DNA of 64,000 nucleotides, taken from Leucogyrophana mollusca (Eukaryota > Basidiomycota > Agaricomycetes > Boletales). The stretch's first letter is position 1, and every line of letters starts with the position of its first letter. Under the pieces are notes generated by a model. It did not search any database, was not told the DNA's origin, and saw nothing but the letters and a program-made list of their open reading frames with translations. Positions 11,870-23,340 of the stretch are shown here, piece by piece. The stretch is taken from contig MU266341.1 in assembly GCA_021014945.1 (NCBI GenBank), positions 1-64,000 of the forward strand, in the 5' to 3' direction. Position numbers and translations under genes: made by a program.

Positions 11870-13496
11870 ATGTCTTTTCGCTCACGTAATGCATACTATC
11901 TGCGAATCTCTGCGACTACCGTCTTACCATTGTACGTGAGTATCAGTTTCAGCCCGTGCAACGCAGCGACGTCTGACCACTATCTGGAAGCTCTATCTCG
12001 ATGACCGTCATACAGACTGGATGTCAGACATAATTCTCCAACGCGTATTAGAAGACCTTCGCCCTCTGTAAGTCATTTTACACTCGCAAGGACTTGGTCT
12101 GATTAACTCCCAGAGTCCTGCCGAAGTGGCAGGCTGAAAGAGACATACATGTTGGATCAGGGGCCTCGGCGAACGGGAAGAAAGGGTCTGTGGATGTTCA
12201 CAGAGGCGGTGAGGTGTCCCCAGACCCCGCGAAGCTTTGTTTTATTGAACTTGCTCGGCATAGACTGTTACCAGTTGGCGTACTTCTTTCGCGAGACAGA
12301 GCCTCATTCTGTAATTATCAAGGTATGTCGAGACTGTCTTCTCAACACCTACAAAGCTGATGCATTGCAACTAGACTAGATACTTTGCCGCCGCGCCACC
12401 ACCCTCGAAGAGCGTGGCCCCTCCAGAGCCAGAACAGAAAGCCCGGAGTCGATCGGGCAAGCGAAAGAGTCGATCAACAGCCAAGAACCCAGCAAATAAT
12501 ACGAACCAGCGGAAAAAGCGGAAAACCAAGGGAAAGGGCAGAGCGCGGAGTGACAGCAATGAAGAGGAGGAGGAGCCCTTACTGACTGATGAAGATTCCG
12601 CCGAGGAGGGCGACCATAGTCAAGACACTGTGCGAGTCACACGGCGTTCTCGGAGGTCAACGAGAGTCACAGCAGGAGGATATCGCGAAGATGACGACCA
12701 AGATGCAGATATCGAAATCTCAGCACGTCAGATTGGGGCGGGAGATTCGGATGTGGAAATGGAGCCCTCGCTACCAGACGCTCCCGCATCAGCAAACGAC
12801 CCGGGTCAGTCACTACCAACTTCAAAGGTTAATTTTGACATACTCCACACGCCAAAGCATTTCGCTAACTCAGCAAAGGTCAAAGAAGAAGAAATCGACG
12901 CTCCATTAGCTACTGAAAACAGCACTTCCGGCGTCAGCCCGGCTATGAGGCGTCCAGATCCTCCTCCTGATACACCGGACATAGAACTCGTCGTGGAGGA
13001 AGAAGAAAAGAAGCCAAAACCATTGTTGCAACTCAGTTACCAAGGATTTAACATCTTTGGACATTGTCTCTGCGTTGTTGTAGAGCCTTGGCCCCCTATG
13101 AGGTCGGGGACGCGAGCTTTATCCGCAGTTCCCGTGACAATCACGGATGCGTCAAGGGGATCGAGTATTGCGCCCCCAGAGTTTGTTGCAAATCACGAGA
13201 AGACCACCATGCAACGTGGGCGAACCCCACTGTTCCTCCCCGAGTTTGATAGAGAAAGAAGTGAAACGCCAGCTCCCTTCCCGCGAGCCAAGGTCCGACC
13301 TCCCGTTCCTTTGTTCGACGATCCAGAGCCCACAGCTAGTGACGAGGACGATGGCTACACCAGTGACGACCTTCTGTCATTTAGCCAATCCCTCCGCGCC
13401 ACAGGAGATCTTCACACAATAACAGCTGATGACGACGACGAGATGGATGGAGCTGTAATGTTTGGAGATGCGGATGAGGTGCGAGAGTTTTCGTGA
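11870..13496 (+). CDS. Unrecognised protein, ordered N-terminus and long charged disordered tail
   Basis: I do not recognise this family. The ATG at 11870 gives MSFRSRNAYYLRISATTVLP. A 55-bp intron (11936-11990) joins this to LYLDDRHTDWMSDIILQRVL, and further introns lead to LPKWQAERDIHVGSGASANG, GSVDVHRGDCYQLAYFFRET and EPHSVIIKTRYFAAAPPPSK. This first part (about 120 residues) looks globular. The rest is Lys/Arg-rich (KRKSRSTAK, QRKKRKTKGKGRAR), then strongly acidic with many Ser and Pro, with one short hydrophobic island YQGFNIFGHCLCVVVEPWP. The basic cluster could be a nuclear localisation signal. A nuclear or chromatin-associated protein is a guess. The stop is TGA at 13494-13496. Confidence 0.7.
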
Positions 13497-13545
13497 TATA
13501 TAAGTTTATCTGCTGCAATAGATGGATGTAAATACGTCTGTGTCG

Positions 13546-16127
13546 CTACGCACGACCAATTTCCCTCAGAATTTCCATTTTCCGTGACCCCGTGACCGTC
13601 CTGAAGCCAGCGTTCGCCATCTCGAAGAGGCCATGTCCTCCGGAGAGTGCTCGTAGGCGGGTCGAGTAGTCTAGCATCTTGCTGAGAGGGGCGACAGCGT
13701 GGATCGTGCGTTTCAGTCGCGGTGAACTGACGGCAGAATTTGCGGCAGCAGAGGATGCAGAGGAAGGAGACAGTTCCTCTGGGGGAACATAAACTCCATC
13801 AGTGGAATATGCTCCAAGTTCTTCTTCGCCCGAAGCGGTGGAAATAGCATCTGATGCAAGATCGAGCACCTCGCCCCCGTTCTCTGTTAGGTCCTTCACT
13901 ACTTTTCCAAGTGTGTCCTCGTTCACAGAGACCTTGAGCTTTATGTAGGGTTCCATGACCGGGCCCATGCCAGCACTCCGTATACGGTCGCGCAAGATGG
14001 CTGAACTGGCACCAGCGAGAATAGAGGGAGAGATCTCTTGAGGAAATTTGAATCCTGTTATGTGCACCTTTACATGCGAAAATGCCAAAGAAGTATGGGG
14101 AGAATTGGAGAGCGAGCTCGCTATCCCCCGAGCGATGTTGCCCATAGGATCCTGTTGATCGCGAAAGGCGTCTGGAGATGGCAAGGCCTTGCCGTCTGGG
14201 CCCAGCACAAGATTGTCATCCCACACAGGATCCCCATGTTCGGTTTCCGACAGAGGGGTAACCGCCATCCAAAGGGCGACTGTAACAGGCTTTCCAGCCA
14301 CTTCGGTAGTCCACTCGTTGTTATTTGAGCTAGTACCGTGTCCAAGTCCTTCTCGGTAGCTCACACGGCGACCGCCGAACTCGAATTTGACCCCCCATTC
14401 GTCTCGAAGTCTGCCTTCGACGATCTCAAGGTGGAGAGCTCCCAAACCATGGACCAAAATCTGGCCTTCTTGTGTGTCAACGCGCACAGAGGGATCAGTG
14501 CGCGACAATGCATGTAAGGCGTCTTGCACTGGATCGAGGTCGGAATGTGATTTAGGGATGACTGAAGCGGACATGACGGCTGGAGGTGGGATGATGTTGC
14601 GAAGAGATACTTGGGGAGTCTTGGGAGACGTAGGTCCACGGCCGCCAACGAGGGTATCACCAGTACGAGTATACTTCAGCCCGAGAAGGACTCCGACTGA
14701 TCCAAAGGGCAAGGTTTCTACCTCCTCCGCCTCGGATGCGTATAACAGTAGGACTTTCGAGACCTTCTCCTTCTGTCCACTTGAGGTATTGTATATCGAT
14801 GTCTGGCGCTTGAGGGTTCCTTGGAGCCCATTAGCACGGAAGTGGAAGTGTGTAAACTGGTATAGCTACCTGAGTACACGCGAACGAATGTCATCCATCC
14901 CCTACGTTTGTCCCAGCTGACCTTCCATGCAAGTATACGTAGAGGTGCATCGGCAGCTTCTATTTGATGTCGAACGTCCATGGGACTTGGGAGTAACTCC
15001 CCCACATAGTTCATAACCATTTCGGTACCAATACTTTTCATCGCTGACCCGCAAAGGACTGGCAAAACATCATTTCGTAGAGTAGCCTTGCGCAGGTGAG
15101 GCATAATATCGGCAGCTTGTAGTCCCAAGTACGATGATGGCCCCGATGGCAAGTCTAGAAGCACCTCCATGAGTCCCTCGGAGAACATGGCGAGATTCTC
15201 GAGCAGAGCTATTCGAGCAGGTGCAAGGTGTGGGATTATTGGATGATCGAACGGTAGGATTTCCGAGTGACAGATATCTTCAACTGTTTGCGGAAGCGGG
15301 GATACGGAAGAGGCACCATGGTCGTCCCATTTCCAAATTTCCCACTTAACGAGATCCACCAAACCATGAACGCCGGGCTCAGCTCGGGAGTAGTCCTCAG
15401 GGGAGAACGATGCAATAGGTAAGGACAGCGCCATAGGCTTAGGGTGCAACCTATGGGCCAAAAGGGACAAAAGGGACGACTTGAAAGAAGCACCAGGACG
15501 ATCGAGTTTATTGAGGAACATGAGCCTTGTCGGAACGTTGTATCTAAGGACAGACGCAGTCAGTCGTGCAGTGCTGCTCATCCGCAGCGCCTGTCAGCTA
15601 TGTTACGCTCACCTGTCTAATTGTCTCCAAACTCCCTTCGTCTGTGATTCAACTCCTTCAACGGAGTCTATGAGGACGACAGCGCCGTCCACCACGCGAC
15701 TCGCGCTTTCGACTTCCATGCCAAAATCCGCGTGGCCTGGAGTGTCTATCAGATTGAAGTGCCAGTCTTTCCATTCTACCGGGATGCTTGCTGACTGAAT
15801 GGTAATGCCTCGTTCGCGCTCAGCGGGTAAGAAATCTGTGGTGGTGCTTCCCGTATCCACTGAGCCAGGAGTAGCCAAGTATGAGGACTTATGGAGTATT
15901 GATTCCGTCAAGGTTGTTTTCCCGGAATCTTTTAATGGTATTCGGTGAGTACTTTCACAGCGTCCAGTTAGTGAAAACAGACCGATGTGAGCGACAAGCG
16001 CCATATTTCTTATTCTTGAGGTATCATCGCGAGCGCCCGCCGTAAGGAGTCGCCGACAATACCACTGACATGACCATGGATTTTGGTTAGCGCGTCGCAA
16101 TAAGTTGTTGTTGACTTGACGCAGCAT
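13546..16127 (-). CDS. MEF2: Mitochondrial elongation factor G2 / ribosome-releasing factor 2 (Mef2/GFM2)
   Basis: This translational GTPase acts with the recycling factor to split mitochondrial ribosomes. The ATG at 16127 opens an Arg-rich, presequence-like N-terminus (MLRQVNNNLLRRANQ). GTPase motifs are G1 HIDSGKTTLTESIL, rebuilt by removing an intron that cuts the P-loop after the Asp codon's first base, RGITIQSA (switch I), DTPGHADFG (G3) and FLNKLDRPG (G4). Domain II onward includes SAMKSIGTEMVM, FGSVGVLLGLKYTRTGDTL, GALHLEIVEGRL, and the C-terminal EF-G fold ending DYSTRLRALSGGHGLFEM and a short tail. I call EF-G2 rather than EF-G1 because of overall similarity to Mef2/GFM2; Mef1 is the alternative. 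It lies tail-to-tail with the gene at 11870, with only about 50 bp between stops. Confidence 0.85.
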
Positions 16128-16361
16128 AACCCACAACGGGTAAAGCCAATGACTGCAAAAGTCGCTGACCCAATATAGAGTCTAGACGCGTCAGGACTCC
16201 GAGGCCTTCGCCTTCTGGATCTAACAAGGACAAATAGGCGCCTCTCATTTCATTGTCTCGATCTGACAGTTTCAGTTTCGCTAGCACATACTACGCACGG
16301 GCAGAGGTTCTTGCTGCGCATCATCGTTGGTGAACAAACATCTCATTCTTTCTATGCTATC

Positions 16362-17372
16362 ATGTCAGCAGACTCCTCAAATGGCTTTGAAGAGCGTCTT
16401 CAACAGCGCGTAGCTGTCACAAGGAATCCTCTGGAGACCATACCAGTCACCACAGAACCTCATGGGAACATCCCAAACACTCCTTTGTCGGCCTCAACAA
16501 TATCCTTCCTACTTGGCGCGCTATTTTCTTTAGGAATAATCACGTTTATCTCAGGTGGCTCCTCCGGTTATTGGTGGGCTACATATCAACTAGGCTTTTT
16601 CCTGGCTGCATGGTCGGGATTTCATTGGGGCGAATTCGCGGTGACTGCTGGCTGGAATTTCGACAAATGCAGTGTGGATTGTAACTCTGAACCCGTCTTA
16701 CTCGCAATCCAAGGGGCTTATGCGTCTTTTCTTGTAGCTTTTCTACTGGATAATGGAGCCATGTATCATGTTGCCAATGGTACGGCAGTATTGGAATACG
16801 TGATCACGCTCTACTTCAAGCCGTCCTTGAAGTCATATCCCTACATTACCGTTATTGGTGAGCCGTATACACAGGGAAGATCGTTTTGCAAAGTGACGTC
16901 TTTCCCTAGGTATCATAATGGTACTGGTCGGGCAAGCCCTGCGCTCAACAGCAATGATTCACGCGTCCACAAACTTCTCGCACGCGGTGGCTTTTCGCAA
17001 GCGAGAATCCCATAAACTTGTTACCGACGGCGTGTACAGGTGGGTTCCGGTGGGCACTATAGATCTATCACATTGAAGTAAATCGTTGCCTTTAGTCTTT
17101 TCCGACATCCGTCCTACGCCGGGTTCTTTTACTGGGCTTTGGGAACCCAGCTTGTTCTGCAAAATACTGTCAGCTTCGTGGGCTTCGCAGTTGTATTATG
17201 GAGATTCTTTTATTACAGGATACGAGGTACGAACACCGCGCTGTGCACTCCATTGCGTCGCTTTCGACTGACGTCCTCTGCAGCTGAGGAGAAAGCACTT
17301 GTTAAGTTCTTCGGAAATGATTACGAAGTATATAGACGAAGAGTTAGCACGAAAATCCCTCTTATACCATAG
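16362..17372 (+). CDS. STE14: Protein-S-isoprenylcysteine O-methyltransferase (Ste14/ICMT)
   Basis: This ER membrane enzyme methylates the C-terminal prenylated cysteine of CaaX proteins such as Ras and a-factor-type pheromones, using S-adenosylmethionine. The ATG at 16362 begins MSADSSNGFEERLQQRVAV. Hydrophobic helices follow (STISFLLGALFSLGIITFI, YWWATYQLGFFLAAWSGFHW). The ICMT signature is in the second half: VTDGVYSFFRHPSYAGFFYW, then FVGFAVVLWRFFYYRIR, the EE-containing motif AEEKALVKFFGNDYEVYRR and the end STKIPLIP plus TAG (17370-17372). Four or more short introns are needed, one falling just before the EE motif. Basidiomycete mating pheromones are CaaX peptides, so a role in mating is expected from family knowledge, but no pheromone gene is seen here. 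Confidence 0.9.
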
Positions 17373-17556
17373 ATTTACGGATGAAGCAATTATATCTATT
17401 TGCACTGTTTCCCCTGAAGATCATGCGGTGAATTCGTTCGTGCCGGTGAAAAAAGTGAGTAGCATATCATGCATACAGTGTTGATGGGTGTGAACGCATA
17501 CGCTACATGATAATGATTTTGGATGGGCGTCAGGATAGGCTGGCGCTGCACGCCAT

Positions 17557-18291
17557 CTACTCTTGCACTATCGTCGTGCGATCCGAAACGTAGATACCAT
17601 CCAAGAATTTACGGATATCCTTGTTCCGTACTCGGCAAACACCCTGGATCGACGCGGCTAATGATCATAGTCAACGAGGTGGAGAAGGCCAGAGACAACA
17701 TATAAGTACCTGATTGTGATACGTTTTCGATGTCGTTGCCCTCGATAATCAGCTCATCCTTCTGTGCTTTCGACTCCGACACCGTAACACCGTTTAACAT
17801 CTTGACGTGTCGTACAGTCTGTCAAGGTATGACTATCGGCAAATGATCAGGCGTTACAGCAAAGAAGCTCATACCTTCTCTCCCAAGAAGTTACGGATCT
17901 CCACCGCGGACCCTTGCTCTTGGATAATGGCGTTGATAGGAAAATGGGCATAGACGGCACGCATTTTGTAGAGGAAACCCTGGAAAATCCATCGTTACAT
18001 ATACTTTTCTAGGATGGATGAAATGCGGACCTTCGTGACGCCAGTGACCATGTTGTTTATCAGACTTCGAATAGTGTTTAGGCAAGCGACATGCTTGCGC
18101 CCTCCCTGCCAGACAGCCAACGTAACTTTGTGACCCTTGCCAGTCTTTACCACCCGAATGTCCATGTCGATGTGGCGGACATTCTTCGTGAGCGTACCGC
18201 GGGGACCAGTGACTTTGATTAGGCGGGACTTGATCTCTACCGTGACACCTGACGGGATATCGAGTTCTTCGGTCTTGAGGACGTCCCGCAT
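17557..18291 (-). CDS. RPL9: 60S ribosomal protein L9 (uL6)
   Basis: This large-subunit protein of the cytosolic ribosome starts at ATG 18291 with [20 protein letters not shown], followed by [20 protein letters not shown] and [20 protein letters not shown], all classical uL6. Two introns lead to [40 protein letters not shown] and [20 protein letters not shown]. The last exon encodes ICRVRNKD-like sequence (here [20 protein letters not shown]) and ends in VQE plus TAG (17557-17559). The mature protein of about 190 residues fits the family. An intron immediately precedes the ATG (see 18292-18453). Confidence 0.95.
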
Positions 18292-18453
18292 CTGACAAGG
18301 ACAAGTTCAATGAGCGAACTGTACTGATGACTTGTACATCCAGATGGTACAAAGTCAATCCACCCTCTCGTGTCTACTATTTTCAACCAGAATGGCGGGA
18401 CCACGGCACTATATCCACGGCGAACAACACTGGGCAACAGTACGCGAACTCAC
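18292..18453 (-). other. Probable 5' UTR intron of RPL9
   Basis: On the minus strand a GTGAGT donor (18448-18453) follows AATCGCAAG, and the sequence ends in TTGTCCTTGTCAG directly against the start ATG (18289-18291). The interval is 162 bp, longer than coding introns nearby. Introns near the 5' end are common in fungal ribosomal protein genes. An additional coding exon upstream is less likely because uL6 normally starts at this Met. Confidence 0.55.
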
Positions 18454-18796
18454 CTTGCGATTGTAGGTTTTCTTGAGGTCGTTGGGCTGGGGACTTCGTT
18501 AGTATGCGTGGTGGCCAACGGTGCCCGGAAGTTTGCGCGCGGAGTTTCAACGGGTCACAAACGGCTATTGTCAGCCGGCCTTGCACATCGCACCTTCCTC
18601 ATCAACCACCACCATCGTTTTTCATTGAGACTCCGTTCACCGTCGTTGTCGTTGGCAGCTGAGTGAGGACAGAGTTGAAAAATACCATTTACGCATATTG
18701 ATTCGATCCTGCCAATTCACCCGTTCATCGATTCTCGGTGAGATCGTGCCACGGCGCTCTTTGACACAATCTTCTGCTGCCTAAGTTCCGAGCGGC

Positions 18797-21346
18797 ATGT
18801 CTTTGTATCCTCAAACACACGCATTCGGGCAGCCTACCTATCCGGCCCCCACGTATCCCCAGCCTGGTCCGCCGGCATACCCTTATCAACAAACACCCGC
18901 TCCCCCTCCACCAGTGTACTATGTGGATCCCAACACGTTTCGCCGTGATTATGCGGCTCGATTGGCGCAGCTCACCATTAACTCTAGGCCCATTATTCAG
19001 ACATTATCCATGGTTGCTCAAGAATACTCGAGATGGGCCGATATCGTTGTGCAATGCCTGGAGGCACATATTCGAAGGGTGAGTTTTTTTCGTCTTGTCT
19101 GACCTTTGGTATCATCACTTCCCTAGCCAGCTGGTGGAGCCACATGTGTCCTTGTGATTGTGTGGACTACGACTTGTTGTTTGAAATCGATGTATCTAGT
19201 TTTACCGTTGTACCCTTGAGTAAAGACAACATCAAAAGGCCAATAGCGGCCACCGCTGTAGGCGGGCAGAGGAGGTTCTTGACCTCTGAGAAAAATTGGA
19301 CATCGTGCCAATGCTGCAGCCTCGTCTTGGACTTCCGATTTTTTCCCTTCCGCTCTTCTATCATGATCACAGAAGCTGACTCATCCTTGCCCTTTATGGC
19401 TGTGTTCTGTTGTCAGGTCCCTCCTTACATGAAGCTGCCGTCATTCTACCTTCTTGATGCGATTTCCAAGAACGTCTATGATCCATATGCGCGACATTTT
19501 GCACCATTCGTTGTGCCACTCTTTCTGGAGACTTACCAGCAGGTTGACCAGACTACACGCAGCAAGATGGAAGAAATGCTTTTGACGTGGCGCACTGGAG
19601 CACCTACCGGCAAGGAACTGTTTGGTTTCATTACTCAGATTGCGATTGAACGAGGTGTGTGGGGTGGTGATCCTGGTGTCGCAGATGTACGTATCTATCT
19701 CAAAACACAGTCTTCGTATATAACAATTTCTGCGCAGATATCCAAGGCTCAGGTGCTGAGCGAACTGGAGTTCACACTCAGTCAAAAGGAGCGTGCCGTT
19801 CAAGCGAATGCATGGGACCATGAATCCCGCAAACATGTCGAAGTCCTCCAACAGGTATGTCTTGGCGATTTTATTCGCATTGGCTGAGGTTCTCATTATT
19901 TCTTGACATATCTCAGTTGCGAAGCCTTGTCGAGGCTGGTGTATCACAAGATGAGTTACGACAAATACTGGCCCAACTAAGATCGCTCTCGCAAAGTACT
20001 GCACCACCGGCGCCTGCGCCAGCGCCAGCCCCACCAACTTATCCCCAGCCATCTTCGTCCTCGTACTCATATCCTTCACAACCTTCATATCCCGCCAGAC
20101 CTAGTTTCGTTCCGCCTGTGGTACATCATTCACAACCTCAATCATATCAGTATCAATCTACCGATCAGCCTAAGTCAGAACCCGTGGACCTATCGTCTCT
20201 ATTATCAACCAGTTCCTCCCCCGCGGCTTCTACTTCCACGTCAACAGCTCCGAGTAACATTGCCGGTCTCTTCAGTGCACTGTTGAAGGCGGGTATCGTA
20301 TCTGCCACTGGCACCCCCGTAGGCGCTGGTGATACTGCGAAAGCGGAAGATAACACTCCACAACCCACCTCTCAAGGGAGAGAGGCATCAAGAGCCTACC
20401 GTAAAGCTATCCTGGGCCAGAAAATCAAGCTGACCAATGCGGATATAACAAGGTGCGTCTTTCTCCTCTAGTTCATACATGTGCTTATATGATGTCCAGA
20501 AAACGCCCTTCGATTGTGCACTTTATGTATGAGCGACTGTCTGTCCAGTGCAAGCAGTGTGGTATTCGCTTTTCGGATGATGCGCTTGGGAAGAAAGATA
20601 TGGAAAGCCATCTGGACATGCACTTTAGACAGAATCGGAAGGCTAATCAAAATATCGGACGTGGTCACAGTCGAAGTTGGTTTGTTGGACTTGAGGTAGG
20701 TATTTTGGCATCATTGGCGCCTACTCAGCTCACGGTTTCTCTATAGGATTGGGTTCATGATAGTTCTACGGATTATAAGGGCAAAGGTCGTGCTGACGGT
20801 TCTCGGCCCTTGAACGCGAAAGCCTCCGCTGCGGCAGAGGCCGCAAACCGTGAGGCTGAGTTGCGAGCGCAGTTCGTGGTTGTGCCTCAGGGTGATGAAG
20901 CAAAGACCATATCTTGCCCGATATGTAAGGAGACACTCAAGTCTGAATTTCTCGAGGACGACGAGGAGTGGGTTTGGAAGAATGCGGTGAAGAAAGACGA
21001 CCGGGTACGTGTTCTGTATTCCTGGACAGCGTTCATTATACTAACGTGCGATCAGATTTTCCACGCTACTTGTCACTCAGAGGCTCTAACCTCAGTTCAA
21101 AGTCTGGCTGTACGGCTGCGGAACGAAGCGACTGGCCGCAGTCGTTCTGGTACCCCTGAAGCGTCATCAAGTCGCGCATCCCCTCCAAAGGAGGCAGCTG
21201 CACTGCGAACGTCCATATCACCCACTTCGGAATCGAAGCGTGCCGGGCTTAAGCGTAAGGTTGATGATTATTCGAGTTCTGACGTGACTGCAAAGAATGA
21301 TAACGACGGGACACCACCCATGAAAAAGCTGGCGCTTGCGGCTTGA
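18797..21346 (+). CDS. PCF11: Pre-mRNA cleavage complex II protein Pcf11
   Basis: Pcf11 binds the RNA polymerase II C-terminal domain through an N-terminal CID and takes part in cleavage, polyadenylation and termination. A Pro-rich leader (MSLYPQTHAFGQPTYPAPTY) precedes the CID: FRRDYAARLAQLTINSRPII, LPSFYLLDAISKNVYDPYAR and EEMLLTWRTGAPTGKELF. A low-complexity Pro/Gln/Ser linker follows. The C-terminal half has two zinc-finger-like modules, QCKQCGIRFSD with HLDMHF, and SCPICKETL with IFHATCH, as in Pcf11. The tail is KRKVDDYSS and acidic, ending KKLALAA plus TGA. Its first intron is unusually long (19079-19416, 338 bp), whereas the others are about 50-60 bp. Confidence 0.9.
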
Positions 21347-21647
21347 TGCCTGAGACGGATCGCTGACTGCTGTCTTCATCATTATTGGATTACTTATTCG
21401 TCGAGCATCTGTATTATTTCGCATCACAACCACCAATTATATTGCATTGAAACCATAGCGGCTTCGGTCTGAGCATGGAGCAGAACAACGGGTGGCACTC
21501 GAAGACGCTTTGACCCTGAACCATCGCTTTACAAACCCGTCTCGTTGCTTGTCTGGCTTCGTCTTGAACCCCCATCTATTTGAAGGCCAGTAAGTCCCTC
21601 AATAATGTTCACTAAGTACCCCCAACAGCGTAACTTCTCTTTCGATC
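21347..21647. other. Short spacer between Pcf11 and Swt1-like genes
   Basis: About 300 bp holding the Pcf11 3' UTR and the upstream flank of the next plus-strand gene. It contains a run resembling polyadenylation context (TATATTGCATTG near 21439). No ORF of note. Confidence 0.5.
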
Positions 21648-23136
21648 ATGTCTTTCCAAGTGTGTCATTTCTCATTGTCAGTGGTAGTTGGCTTGTAAAG
21701 CTGAGCGTCGATGTCATTGACGTGCAGGTATAAGTCCTGAAGATGTACATCTACACGCTACACTGCAGAGCATTGATGATTTTGCCAACCAAGATGTCGA
21801 CATGCAGGTGAGCTACAGCCCCATTGATCAGCTGCTGTCTTCTTGCCTAACGACAGTCAATCACCGACCCCCTTCTGTATCGCATAACAGGGCCCCCTCT
21901 CTGAAGAGTCGACGATCGTCGTCCTTGACACCAACATCCTTCTCGAGTTTCTTGATGTGATCCAAACATTTGTTGACGAAGTTGAGGCACAGAACTTGCC
22001 TGTGCTAGTGATCATACCTGGCGCAGTGATATATGAACTTGATGGGTGAGCACTGGCTTCATGAATGGACGTGCTGTGGACCAAAATTGACGCCTGTGCG
22101 GTCAGGCAGAAGAATCGCAACGGCCTTGCATGGTTCGCGCGTCGAGCATCAACATGGCTGCTGAAGAAGGTAAAAGAGCGAAAGTCTGTGAAAGGCCAGG
22201 CCTTGAATGAAACCTGCAAACCCTCTGGGAACTGGAAGAAGAGAGAGCCTGGCGCGGTACGTTTTCTGGTCTGTCTCACAACGGATTGCTTACATTTCTC
22301 CATATCACAGGAATTCGGTATGGAACGCACAAATGACGCTCTGATACTCGACTGCTGTGCCCATTTCCTCCGCTTCCGACGCCTCCGGACTTTTCTATGC
22401 AGTAAAGATAAGATCTTGGGCGTAGAAGCGGAGAGTGCTGGTAAGATATCATTTGTTTTTCTGGATCCTCCGACATCGAGCTTTGAAATCAGGTGTTCCT
22501 TGCATATTCCCTGAACAGGGATCCTTTTCTAGCCGCGATATTGCTCAGTCTCTTTTCGGGAACGAGGTGGCCCTATTCAAGTTTAGCGGGTACCATCCCA
22601 CTTATCGCAATTCCTCAATGGAGCTAATACAAGATACGCGGGCCGATGACGATGGGATGGACGTGGATGACGAGTTCTCGATGCCTCAGCCTGTTTACCC
22701 AAGTCATGCACTGGATCTCCTCCACCTTCAGGTCATCGAGCACTTCACACGGCTGTTACTGGAGCTCGCCGGTCGTGTGGGAGGGACAGAAGTCCAGCGC
22801 TTCGGTCTCGACGCATCTAGTTCCAGATACGCCCCACAGTACTCACGGAAGAACTACTTGGTGTGGGCAGCTCCAGATTGCCTGGAGTACCTGGACACGA
22901 AGAAGAGCGTGGCGAAATCGAATCCGCGGGTGGATGTGTTTATGACGAAGCCATACGGAGGCCCGGGCGCTCGGCGAGGCCAAGACTGGTCTCGGCGAGA
23001 TTGGGAGGTGGTTTTGAAATCACTTGCCGGGATAGGGGAGGTCTGGGAGGAAGGATCTATTCGTGAATCGGTGGCTGCCGTGGAGTTTCACATGACGAGG
23101 GTTTTTGCGATGCCTATGCGGCCAACGGGGCTGTGA
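21648..23136 (+). CDS. PIN-domain RNA endonuclease, Swt1-like
   Basis: Swt1-type proteins are nuclear endoribonucleases that degrade faulty mRNPs. The PIN core is visible: STIVVLDTNILLEFLD (first catalytic Asp), VIIPGAVIYELDGQKNRNGL (conserved Glu), MERTNDALILDCCAHFLR (Asp) and LCSKDKILGVEAESAGI (last Asp). A long C-terminal region follows, starting GSFSSRDIAQSLFGNEVALF and containing SHALDLLHLQVIEHFTRLLL. The start is the least certain part. I use ATG 21648 (MSFQ), joined through an intron to PEDVHLHATLQSIDDFANQD and, through another, to GPLSEES. The end is RPTGL plus TGA (23134-23136). The family call is inferred from the PIN motifs and layout. Confidence 0.8.
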
Positions 23137-23340
23137 GGTGGGGCGATGCCAGTAGGATTTGGATGTCTGTCTCGGCGGGATATTATTAGTGAATAATTTG
23201 ATGATAGAGCGCAGTTTTGGCGCAGCAGAGTGAAAATTCGCATGTCCCGAAAAAGGCAGCTGGTTTTGATTTGAGCGCGTAGTTTGGTTTGGGTGGAATT
23301 CTCGCAGTTGCTGCTTCTCTCCTTCCCCCATTTTTCATAC

